A DNA stretch of 6,694 nucleotides. Source: Minisyncoccota bacterium (GTDB lineage Bacteria > Patescibacteriota > Minisyncoccia > JAHIHE01 > JAGLIN01). Numbering within the stretch: the stretch's first letter is position 1; each line of letters starts with the position of its first letter. Shown piece by piece: positions 1 to 5,480 of the stretch. The notes below the pieces were generated by a model, which saw nothing but the letters and a program-made list of their open reading frames with translations, ran no database searches and had not been told where the DNA came from. The stretch spans positions 1 through 6,694 of the forward strand of contig JAGLSJ010000031.1 in the NCBI GenBank assembly GCA_023270095.1, written 5' to 3'. A program made the translations under genes and the position numbers.

Positions 1-1
1 T

Positions 2-34
2 TTTTATGAAATAGGGGAGGATATGGTGGAGTAG
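2..34 (+). CDS. possible 3' end of an upstream gene (partial)
   Basis: One frame reads FYEIGEDMVE and then TAG at 32-34. The other two forward frames stop within the first 14 bases. The stretch is richer in G than the AT-rich sequence that follows and looks like protein sequence, so it may be the last ten codons of a gene running into the window. It is too short to assign. A partner subunit of the following porA (gamma, delta or beta) would be a natural neighbour, but nothing in these ten residues shows it. Confidence 0.25.
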   Translation, partial: FYEIGEDMVE

Positions 35-69
35 ATGGGTAAAAACTTAAAATTGTAATAGATTAAAAT

Positions 70-98
70 TATTCAATCGTTAATAATAATGGTATAAT
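70..98 (+). promoter_or_regulatory. extended -10 promoter for porA
   Basis: A consensus TATAAT lies at 93-98, preceded by TG at 90-91 with one base between, which is the bacterial extended -10 arrangement (TGnTATAAT). The -35 at the right distance (70-75, TATTCA) is poor, which is tolerated when the extended -10 is present. Transcription would begin near 105, giving a leader of about 35 nt before the ATG at 140. No operator-like repeat is seen. The promoter would drive porA and the gene behind it. Confidence 0.5.
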
Positions 99-139
99 AT
101 TAATAAAAAGAGTTTATTCATTATTTAATTTTAGAAAAT

Positions 140-1327
140 ATGACAATGGCAAAGAAGAACAAACATAAATACAAAGCACTGTCTGGCGGTCAAGCAGTTG
201 CAGTTGCAATGAAACAAATTAATCCTGATTTAGTCGCTGCATATCCAATCACACCACAAACTCCAATTATTGAAACTTTTGCACAATTTGTAGCAGACGG
301 AAAAGTGGATACGGAATTGATTGATGTAGAGTCGGAACATAGCGCTCTTAGTGCAGTAGTTGGAGCATCGGCTGCTGGAGGAAGAGCTATGACGGCAACA
401 TCATCACAAGGACTGGCTTTGATGGCTGAAATCGTTTACATTGCTTCTGGTTCAAGACTTCCTATTGTCATGGCAATTTCAAATAGAGCTTTATCTGCTC
501 CAATTAATATTCATTGTGATCATTCAGATTCAATGTTTTTACGTGACGCTGGTTGGATTCAAATTTATAGTGAGGACGCACAAGAAGCTTATGATAATAT
601 GCTTATAGCCCTGAAGGTTGCAGAGAATAAAAAAGTTCTCACACCGGCAATGGTGATGCAGGATGGATTTATTACTTCTCATAATATTCAGAATGTCAGA
701 ATATTGGATGACAAAGTTGTCAAAAAGTTTGTTGGAAAATATGAACCAGAATTCCCACTTCTCAACATAAAAAAGCCAGTCACGGTTGGACCTCTTGATT
801 TATTTGATTATTTTTTTGAACATAAATATCAGCAGGCAGAGGCAATGGAAAACAGTAAGAAAATAATCAAACAAGTAGACAAAGAATTTTATAAACTTAC
901 CAAGAGAAAATATGATTTTGTCGAAAACTATAAAACCAGTGATGCAGAACATATTATTGTGGCATTGAGTTCAACATGCGGAACCATAAAAATGGTTGTT
1001 GATAAATTACGAAAAGAAGGGAAAAAAGTCGGGCTCTTGAAAATTAGAGTTATGAGACCATTTCCAAATGATGAAATTTTTAAATCCCTTGCAAAAGCTA
1101 AATCAGTAGCCGTTCTGGATCGGTCAATGTCTTTTGGAAATTTTTCTCCAGTTTTCACGGAAGTTAAATCTGCTTTATACGGTTTAAACAAAAAACCAAA
1201 ACTTCATAATTATATTTATGGTATTGGTGGAAGAAATATCGGAATTAATGACATTGAAAAAGTATTTAAAAGTTTGATTAAAAAATCTTCTTCTGGTAAA
1301 ATAAATTATATAGGACTTAGGAAATAA
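140..1327 (+). CDS. porA: pyruvate:ferredoxin oxidoreductase, alpha subunit (PorA)
   Basis: This is the alpha chain of a 2-oxoacid:ferredoxin oxidoreductase, which converts pyruvate, CoA and oxidised ferredoxin to acetyl-CoA, CO2 and reduced ferredoxin in the cytoplasm. The N-terminal pyrimidine-binding domain carries YPITPQTPI at residues 35-43, ESEHS at 64-68 and TSSQGLALM at 87-95. The C-terminal transketolase-like domain has RPFP at 306-309 and LDRSMSFG at 326-333. At 395 aa it has the length of a separate alpha subunit, with no fused gamma domain, as in the four-subunit (alpha, beta, gamma, delta) enzymes. The TPP-binding beta subunit, usually next to alpha, does not follow; an eIF-2B-like gene starts 17 nt downstream instead. 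The start could be Met1 (140) or Met3 (146); neither has a Shine-Dalgarno. The family is secure. Pyruvate rather than another 2-oxoacid is likely but cannot be proven from this chain alone. Confidence 0.9.
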   Translation: MTMAKKNKHKYKALSGGQAVAVAMKQINPDLVAAYPITPQTPIIETFAQFVADGKVDTELIDVESEHSALSAVVGASAAGGRAMTATSSQGLALMAEIVYIASGSRLPIVMAISNRALSAPINIHCDHSDSMFLRDAGWIQIYSEDAQEAYDNMLIALKVAENKKVLTPAMVMQDGFITSHNIQNVRILDDKVVKKFVGKYEPEFPLLNIKKPVTVGPLDLFDYFFEHKYQQAEAMENSKKIIKQVDKEFYKLTKRKYDFVENYKTSDAEHIIVALSSTCGTIKMVVDKLRKEGKKVGLLKIRVMRPFPNDEIFKSLAKAKSVAVLDRSMSFGNFSPVFTEVKSALYGLNKKPKLHNYIYGIGGRNIGINDIEKVFKSLIKKSSSGKINYIGLRK

Positions 1328-1344
1328 TTATTAATTTATTTTTT

Positions 1345-2301
1345 ATGAATAAAGAAATAAATGATATATTTGATCAAATTAGAACTCTTAAAATTCAGGG
1401 GGCGACTATTATTGCGAAAAACATAATAGATACTTTGACAAAACATATCGATGATATAGCCGAAGAGTCAAAAGACCATGATGAGTTTATAAGAAATATA
1501 ATGAATATTGCCAAAAAACTTGCCGTAGCTCAGCCTATTGAATCAATGGCACAGAATATTATTGGTTTTATTATATTTGAACTACAAGATTCGAATATTA
1601 ATGACATTGAAGACTGCAAGAGAACAATGAGAGAGATAACACTATCTTTGAATAGAACTATAGGGGAAAATGAAAGAAGATTTATTGAAAATGGAACTGT
1701 TTTAATTGAATCGTTGGTAAAGAAAACAAGACCTCTTAATATTTTTACTCATTGTTATTCTTCTGGAGTGAGAAGTATTTTGGAGAAAGTTGACAATAGA
1801 AACATTGATATAAAAGTTTTTAATATTGAAACAAGACCAGTATTTCAAGGGAGAATGACAGCAACAAAGATGTCCGATGTTGGCATAAATGTAACTATGT
1901 GTCTTGATAGTGCTGCTCCATTTCTGATTAGTAAAAAAAGCGGAAGTAATATTGATGCAGTTTTGATTGGAGCTGATTCAGTTTCTTTAGGAGGGTCAAT
2001 AATAAATAAAAGTGGTGGATATGGAATGGCCTTGTCTGCATTCAATGAAAATATTCCCGTATATATTGTCACTAGCCTTTTGAAGATTAAGAAAGGGGTT
2101 AATAATTTTATAGATATTCCAATTGAGACAAGACCGTTTAAAGAGATTTGGCCAGAGGCTCCAGTTGGCGTAAATATAATGAATTTGGCTTTTGATGTTA
2201 TTCCTTCTGAATTTATAACTGGATTTATTACAGAATTTGGTATATTAAAACCTGAAGAAATCAAAGATGCTGTGAAAGAGCATTATCCGAGGTTGATATA
2301 A
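1345..2301 (+). CDS. eIF-2B / ribose-1,5-bisphosphate isomerase family protein
   Basis: The 318-aa protein has the architecture of archaeal ribose-1,5-bisphosphate isomerase (e2b2): a helical N-terminal domain (about 1-125) and a Rossmann-like C-terminal domain. Catalytic-type residues are present: Cys137 in THCYSSGV (135-142) and Asp211 in GADSV (209-213). Also conserved are ETRPVFQGR (162-170), Asn221-Lys222 in IINK, Lys247, and FDVIPSEF (283-290) near the C-terminus. Methylthioribose-phosphate isomerase (MtnA) is unlikely because its N-terminal extension is missing. In R15P isomerase the reaction is ribose-1,5-bisphosphate to ribulose-1,5-bisphosphate, feeding RuBisCO in AMP salvage. Oddly, the motifs that read RGAG and RPT in the archaeal enzyme read Gln18-Gly19-Ala20 and Gln63-Pro64 here, so two substrate-binding arginines seem lost and the activity is open. 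It follows porA by 17 nt, so the two are probably co-transcribed. No Shine-Dalgarno precedes the ATG. The family is confident, the reaction is not. Confidence 0.75.
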   Translation: MNKEINDIFDQIRTLKIQGATIIAKNIIDTLTKHIDDIAEESKDHDEFIRNIMNIAKKLAVAQPIESMAQNIIGFIIFELQDSNINDIEDCKRTMREITLSLNRTIGENERRFIENGTVLIESLVKKTRPLNIFTHCYSSGVRSILEKVDNRNIDIKVFNIETRPVFQGRMTATKMSDVGINVTMCLDSAAPFLISKKSGSNIDAVLIGADSVSLGGSIINKSGGYGMALSAFNENIPVYIVTSLLKIKKGVNNFIDIPIETRPFKEIWPEAPVGVNIMNLAFDVIPSEFITGFITEFGILKPEEIKDAVKEHYPRLI

Positions 2302-2322
2302 AATTATTAATATATTTTTTTT

Positions 2323-2345
2323 AGAAACGCGATTAATGCGTTTCT
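2323..2345 (+). terminator. hairpin after the porA unit, weak terminator
   Basis: AGAAACGC (2323-2330) and GCGTTTCT (2338-2345) form a perfect 8-bp stem with a 7-nt loop, starting 21 nt after the stop of the eIF-2B-like gene. The bases that follow (GTTGTTATG) are only moderately T-rich, and the long T run lies before the stem, so this is not a textbook intrinsic terminator in either direction. Its place at the end of a gene pair and its GC content, high for this spacer, support a role in ending or stabilising the transcript. Confidence 0.45.
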
Positions 2346-2432
2346 GTTGTTATGTGAGATTTTAAAGTATTTTTTTAGTTTGTAAAAGTAGCTGTTGGGA
2401 AAATGGTAATCATTAAATAATTAAAAGAAACA

Positions 2433-3119
2433 ATGTTAAAAAAGAACACTTTTATTCTGTCGTTGGGAGGATCTTTAATAGTTCCTAATGAAGTTGATTT
2501 TCAATTTGTGAAAAAATTTAAAAAACTAATTGAGAAAAAGGTTTCTGAAGGAAATAAATTTATAATTGTTTGTGGGGGTGGAGGATTAAATCGAAAATAT
2601 AATGAAGCTGGAAAAAAAATTCGAAAACTAAGTAATGATGAATTGGATTGGATTGGAATTTATGCTACAAGATATAATGCTCAGTTTATCAAAATTATGT
2701 TTGGTGATTTAGCGCATAATGAAATTATAATCAATCCTCATAAAAAGAATTCTACAAAAAAGCCAATTATGATTGGAGCAGGCTATAAACCAGGGTGGTC
2801 ATCAGATTATGATGCAGTATATTTGGCAAAAACTTATGGAGCTAAAAAAGTGGCGAATTTATCTAATATTGATTTTGCTTACGATAAAGATCCAAAAAAA
2901 TATAAAAGTGCTGTGCCAATCAAAAGTATTGATTGGAGAGGTTTTCGGAAAATTGTTGGTGACAAGTGGGAACCAAGGATGAATAAACCTTTTGATCCAA
3001 TTGCTTCCCGTGAAGCCGAAAAACTTGGACTTGAAGTCGCAATTTTAAATGGGAAGAAATTGAAAAACTTGGAAAATTATTTAGATGGAGACAAATTTAC
3101 AGGTACTATAATTTTATAA
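2433..3119 (+). CDS. pyrH: UMP kinase, archaeal-like type
   Basis: This is an amino-acid-kinase-family enzyme that phosphorylates UMP to UDP with ATP in the cytoplasm, an essential step of pyrimidine nucleotide supply. The N-terminal phosphate loop is LSLGGSLI (9-16). A second glycine-rich element, GGGG at 48-51, lies in the nucleotide-binding core. WIGIYATRYNAQ (73-84) and GYKPGWSSDYDAVYLA (117-132) form the UMP-side pocket, and NLSNIDFAYDKDPKKY (142-157) is the ATP-side signature, with DPIASREAEKLGL (188-200) after it. At 228 aa, and with LGGS rather than the KLSGE typical of the hexameric bacterial PyrH, it resembles the archaeal form, which also occurs in Parcubacteria. It stands alone: 131 nt follow the previous gene, and 178 nt separate it from the start of the next one. 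Only a weak purine stretch (AAAAGAAA) precedes the ATG, and I could not place a convincing promoter. Confidence 0.88.
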   Translation: MLKKNTFILSLGGSLIVPNEVDFQFVKKFKKLIEKKVSEGNKFIIVCGGGGLNRKYNEAGKKIRKLSNDELDWIGIYATRYNAQFIKIMFGDLAHNEIIINPHKKNSTKKPIMIGAGYKPGWSSDYDAVYLAKTYGAKKVANLSNIDFAYDKDPKKYKSAVPIKSIDWRGFRKIVGDKWEPRMNKPFDPIASREAEKLGLEVAILNGKKLKNLENYLDGDKFTGTIIL

Positions 3120-3241
3120 GAGTTGGTATAAACTAAGTTTTCAATACAGACATAGTAATAAAACATTTGATTTGTTGTCGTAAATATTAAAACTCTTGTG
3201 CCTTAAATGAGACTTTAGATACACACTGTGCAAAACTGTTC

Positions 3242-3270
3242 TTTACATTTTTTAACATTGTATATATAAT
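3242..3270 (+). promoter_or_regulatory. near-consensus sigma-70-type promoter of the small membrane gene
   Basis: TTTACA (3242-3247, one mismatch to TTGACA) and TATAAT (3265-3270, consensus) are separated by exactly 17 bp. Transcription would start around 3277, about 20 nt before the GTG start. This is the best promoter in the window. Its spacer, -10 and start site are embedded in a perfect inverted repeat, so it is probably a regulated promoter. Confidence 0.65.
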
Positions 3271-3280
3271 GTTAAAAAAT
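3247..3280. repeat. perfect 13-bp inverted repeat over the -10 box, operator-like
   Basis: ATTTTTTAACATT (3247-3259) is matched exactly by AATGTTAAAAAAT (3268-3280) across an 8-bp gap (GTATATAT). The repeat begins at the last base of the -35, covers the -10 and runs past the predicted start site, which is where a dimeric repressor would block RNA polymerase. Most pairs are A-T, so as RNA it would be a weak hairpin, and a DNA-level binding site is the better reading. No regulator gene lies in the window. Confidence 0.55.
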
Positions 3281-3282
3281 AA

Positions 3283-3293
3283 GAGGAGGTGAT
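3283..3293 (+). promoter_or_regulatory. full-length Shine-Dalgarno that fixes the GTG start
   Basis: GAGGAGGTGAT matches the complement of the 16S rRNA 3' end over essentially its whole length. From the GGAGG core (3285-3289) there are 8 nt to the GTG at 3298, an ideal distance. An in-frame GTG at 3289 overlaps this site and cannot be the start. The ATG at 3296 is followed at once by TGA. No other gene in the window has a comparable site. Confidence 0.8.
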
Positions 3294-3297
3294 AGAT

Positions 3298-3522
3298 GTG
3301 AAACAAATATCAATAGGGGAATTATATTTTCTAAAAGGGATGCTGGGAATTTTTGTTGTTTTATTTTCCATTCTTGCTTTAAAGCAAGAATGGTTATTGA
3401 TTATCACAACAACAATGCCAAAAATTATTGTTGTGATATTAATTATACTATTTGTAGTTTTATATTTAATTACAAATCGTTATATATTTGAAACGCCCAT
3501 TGAACAAAATAAAGCACAATAA
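3298..3522 (+). CDS. small two-helix membrane protein, unrecognised
   Basis: I do not recognise this 74-aa protein. Starting at GTG 3298, it reads MKQISIGELYFLKGM and continues into a hydrophobic helix at about residues 10-28, a short turn with Lys29-Gln30-Glu31-Trp32, a partly hydrophobic stretch WLLIITT, then Pro41-Lys42 and a second strong membrane helix at about 43-58. A polar tail follows, rich in Asn, Glu, Gln and Lys. There are no cysteines and no catalytic motif. The start is set by the Shine-Dalgarno at 3283-3293; a longer form beginning at 3289 would overlap it. The gene has its own promoter and terminator and so looks monocistronic. Codons 24-32 and 35-47 are written as two strong inverted repeats. 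Size and topology are compatible with a holin-like or small regulatory membrane protein, but nothing demonstrates that. Coding is supported by the ribosome binding site, the open frame and the hydrophobic pattern. Confidence 0.65.
   Translation: MKQISIGELYFLKGMLGIFVVLFSILALKQEWLLIITTTMPKIIVVILIILFVVLYLITNRYIFETPIEQNKAQ
3368..3393. repeat. 26-bp perfect palindrome inside the small membrane gene
   Basis: CCATTCTTGCTTT (3368-3380) is followed directly by its exact reverse complement (3381-3393). As RNA it can form a 10-bp stem with a TTTAAA loop. It covers codons 24-32 (Ser-Ile-Leu-Ala-Leu-Lys-Gln-Glu-Trp), the end of the first helix and the turn. The length of perfect symmetry is far beyond what is expected by chance in coding sequence. 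Confidence 0.7.
3402..3438. repeat. second inverted repeat inside the small membrane gene
   Basis: TATCACAACAA (3402-3412) pairs perfectly with TTGTTGTGATA (3428-3438). After one mismatch, AAT (3414-3416) and ATT (3424-3426) extend the stem, leaving a 7-nt loop, GCCAAAA. It begins 8 nt after the preceding palindrome, so the transcript could carry two adjacent hairpins. It covers codons 35-47, the junction between the turn and the second helix. Confidence 0.65.
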
Positions 3523-3552
3523 AAAAGAAGATTAATAATTCCTTCTTTTTTT
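3521..3552 (+). terminator. intrinsic terminator of the small membrane gene
   Basis: AAAAAAGAAG (3521-3530) pairs with CTTCTTTTTT (3542-3551) around an 11-nt loop, and the descending arm is itself the T run. The stem overlaps the TAA stop of the gene. Because both outer arms are A/T runs, it could also act on the opposite strand. It separates the cassette from the tsaC promoter, whose -35 begins at 3554. Confidence 0.65.
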
Positions 3553-3553
3553 A

Positions 3554-3582
3554 TTGATAAAAAGATTAGTTTATGGTAAATT
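3554..3582 (+). promoter_or_regulatory. promoter for tsaC and the two permeases, near-leaderless
   Basis: TTGATA (3554-3559) lies 17 bp before TAAATT (3577-3582), which is preceded by TG at 3574-3575 in the extended -10 arrangement. The -10 matches TATAAT at four of six positions. Transcription would begin near 3589, only one or two bases before the ATG at 3591, giving an almost leaderless mRNA. A weak AAGG at 3583-3586 would then lie upstream of the transcript. Confidence 0.45.
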
Positions 3583-3590
3583 AAGGTTAT

Positions 3591-4247
3591 ATGAAACAGA
3601 TAAAATTAAATTTAAATAATCAAAATCAAATTAAACTCACATTAGAAGCTACCTCTAAAATTTTAAAAAGTGGTGGTGTTATTATTTATCCGACGGATAC
3701 TATTTACGGCATAGGTGCAAATGCTTTTGATGAAGAGGCGATTGATAAAATAAAAAAGATAAAAAGTCGTGATAAAGAAAAGCCTTTGTCAGTGTTTGTA
3801 AAAGATATAAAATCGGCAAGGAGAATTGCTTGTATTGATTTGAAAGTGGAAAAAATATTAGAAAGCATTTGGCCAGGACCTGTTACGGTTGTTTTAAGAA
3901 AAAAAGATGTAGCACCATATTCGTTAACTGGAAATCGAGAAACCATCGCAGTGCGAATTCCCAAGAATGAATTTGTTTTGAAACTATTAGAAAAAGTTGA
4001 TTTTCCGATAATTGCAACAAGCGCAAATATTTCTGGTGAAAAAAATTTATTTAATTCAGATGAGATAATCAAACAATTTTCTAAAATGAGAATAAATCCA
4101 GATTTATTTATAAATTCGGGAAATATTCAAAATACCCTAGCTTCTACGATTATTGATTTAACATCAAACATTCCAAAAATAATCAGAATGGGACTTGTTG
4201 GAAAAGAGAATATGAAAAACTTTTTTAATAAATTTAACATAAACTAA
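3591..4247 (+). CDS. tsaC: L-threonylcarbamoyladenylate synthase (YrdC/TsaC domain)
   Basis: The enzyme uses threonine, bicarbonate and ATP to make threonylcarbamoyl-AMP, the donor for the t6A modification next to the anticodon of ANN-decoding tRNAs; TsaD and its partners complete the transfer. YrdC-domain signatures run in order: YPTDTIYGIG (33-42), KxR with Lys58 and Arg60, KPLSVFV (64-70), WPGPVTVVL (94-102), AVRIP (120-124), TSANISG (143-149) and STIIDLT (185-191), then Arg199 and Gly201. These are the usual ATP and threonine contacts. At 218 aa it is a single-domain TsaC type and lacks the C-terminal domain of longer Sua5 proteins. It is the first gene after the promoter at 3554-3582, and the first MFS gene begins 3 nt after its TAA, so the three genes probably share one transcript. 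No functional link to the permeases is evident. Confidence 0.92.
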   Translation: MKQIKLNLNNQNQIKLTLEATSKILKSGGVIIYPTDTIYGIGANAFDEEAIDKIKKIKSRDKEKPLSVFVKDIKSARRIACIDLKVEKILESIWPGPVTVVLRKKDVAPYSLTGNRETIAVRIPKNEFVLKLLEKVDFPIIATSANISGEKNLFNSDEIIKQFSKMRINPDLFINSGNIQNTLASTIIDLTSNIPKIIRMGLVGKENMKNFFNKFNIN

Positions 4248-4272
4248 TTTATGTCTAATTTTTTTCTTAATC
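4245..4272 (+). repeat. 28-nt direct repeat at the start of permease 1 (copy 1)
   Basis: The bases from TAATTTATG through codon 7 of the first permease are identical to those at 5481-5508 at the start of the second. Here the leading TAA is the stop codon of tsaC. The repeat includes the six bases before the ATG, so translation initiation context as well as coding sequence is preserved. It marks the left edge of the duplicated unit. Confidence 0.75.
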
Positions 4273-5450
4273 ACTATTTGAAGCACACTTTAAGACATGA
4301 AATTTCAGAATTATATGCATCGGTTGCAATCAAGAATTTCGCATTTTCAATGATTACAATTTTCGAGCCAATATACCTCTATCTTTTATATGATTCATTG
4401 GCAATTGTATTTATATATTACGCAGTTGCATACACTCTTTATTTTTTTACAGCTCCGATTGGAGCTAAGGCTGCGGCAAAATATGGATTTGAACACTGTA
4501 TATTTTATAGTATTCCATTTGGTATTTTATACTTTTTAACCCTTTCTCAATTGACAAGTTTTCCATGGCTCGCATTTGTTGCTATTTTTTTTATGGTAGC
4601 ATATAAAACATTGTTTTGGCCTTCTTATCACACTGATTTTGCACATTATGGAGTTTCTGGATATAAAGGAAGAGAAATTAGTGCTATGTCTTTTATGCTC
4701 ACAATCGCAACTATTTTAGGACCAATTATAGGCGGGGTAATTCTTGTAAATTTTGGTTTTCAAGTATTGTTTATAGTCGTTTCTTTGATAAGCTTGATCT
4801 CCGTCATACCTCTTTTTACAACTCGCGAACAATTTGAATCTCATCATTTTTCATACAGAGGCGCTTTTAAAAGACTTCTAAAGCCCTATGGACATTACAA
4901 AAGAAAAGATTCTGTTTCTTATTTTGGTTTTGGAGAAGAAGTGATCGCTGCGATTGGATGGCCAATTTTTATTTTCCTCATCATTGAAAAATTTGACCTT
5001 ATGGGAATATTGTTTAGTGTTGTCATTTTTTCAATTGCAATTATATCATTGTATATGGGCAAGCTATCCGATGTTTTAAAAAAAAAGGATAAAAAGAAAT
5101 TAGTTACATATGGAACAATGATATATGTTGTTGCCTGGATCTTGAGACCGTTTTCTGCAAATTGGCTCGGAGTTTTATTAGTTGATATTATGTCAAAAGG
5201 ATCAAAAACCGCCATAAATTACCCTCTACTTACATATATATACAGCGCTGGGAAAAATCACAAAGGATTTTTGAAATATAACATATTTTGCGAAATGTCT
5301 TTGTCTGCCGGAAAAGCATTGGCCGCATGGATTGTAGCGTTTATTGCAATTATTTGGAATCATTATGGAGGTTTTGATTTTTGGATAGTATCCTTTACTT
5401 TTGCGGGAGTTTGGTCACTATTTTATCTTTTTAAGTTTTACAAATCTTAA
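4251..5450 (+). CDS. MFS-type permease, first tandem copy
   Basis: This 399-aa integral membrane protein has about 12 predicted helices in two halves, the usual plan of the major facilitator superfamily. GAKAAAKYGF (71-80) and GKLSD (270-274) sit where the superfamily's motif A loops fall, after helices 2 and 8. The long central loop (about 190-230) contains HYKRKDSVSYFGFGEE (215-230). Polar blocks shared with the second copy include FWPSYHTDFAHY (122-133), SGYKGRE (136-142), NHKGFLKY (336-343) and a Glu-Met-Ser at 348-350 in a late helix. Homologues are common in Patescibacteria as I recall them, but the substrate is unknown. It starts 3 nt after the tsaC stop with no Shine-Dalgarno, which suggests translational coupling. 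It is about 65% identical to the next gene by my manual residue count. The superfamily call is fair and rests on topology and loop motifs. Confidence 0.75.
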   Translation: MSNFFLNHYLKHTLRHEISELYASVAIKNFAFSMITIFEPIYLYLLYDSLAIVFIYYAVAYTLYFFTAPIGAKAAAKYGFEHCIFYSIPFGILYFLTLSQLTSFPWLAFVAIFFMVAYKTLFWPSYHTDFAHYGVSGYKGREISAMSFMLTIATILGPIIGGVILVNFGFQVLFIVVSLISLISVIPLFTTREQFESHHFSYRGAFKRLLKPYGHYKRKDSVSYFGFGEEVIAAIGWPIFIFLIIEKFDLMGILFSVVIFSIAIISLYMGKLSDVLKKKDKKKLVTYGTMIYVVAWILRPFSANWLGVLLVDIMSKGSKTAINYPLLTYIYSAGKNHKGFLKYNIFCEMSLSAGKALAAWIVAFIAIIWNHYGGFDFWIVSFTFAGVWSLFYLFKFYKS

Positions 5451-5480
5451 TAGAAATAATTTAACAAATTCAAATTAAAT

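Noticed and set aside
14..58. Mini-ORFs after GGGGAGG (ATG at 23 giving three codons, ATG at 35 giving seven)
   Set aside because: They are too short to support as leader peptides, and they lie upstream of the predicted transcription start near 105. The 14-34 stretch reads better as the end of an incoming gene.
928..1191. Antisense open frame within porA, and similar frames at 1845-2264, 3704-4072, 4919-5215 and the + frame 2773-2982
   Set aside because: They lie wholly inside genes with clear family motifs, have no ribosome binding site and have no recognisable protein character.
1345..2301. Methylthioribose-1-phosphate isomerase (MtnA)
   Set aside because: The fold and Cys/Asp pair are shared, but the MtnA N-terminal segment is absent and the ETRP-QG and FDV-PSEF regions fit the R15P-isomerase/eIF-2B branch better.
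2380..2413. Promoter for pyrH (TTGTAA at 2380 with ATGGTAATCAT at 2403)
   Set aside because: The spacing is about 21 bp and the -10 matches poorly, so I did not list it as a feature.
3120..3241. tRNA, small RNA or terminator in the pyrH downstream spacer
   Set aside because: Only short chance pairings such as AAACT/AGTTT and CACA/TGTG are present. There is no cloverleaf, no long stem and no T-tailed hairpin.
3289..3297. GTG at 3289 as the start of the small membrane gene (77 aa)
   Set aside because: It overlaps the Shine-Dalgarno itself. The in-frame GTG at 3298 has ideal spacing, and the ATG at 3296 is followed at once by TGA.
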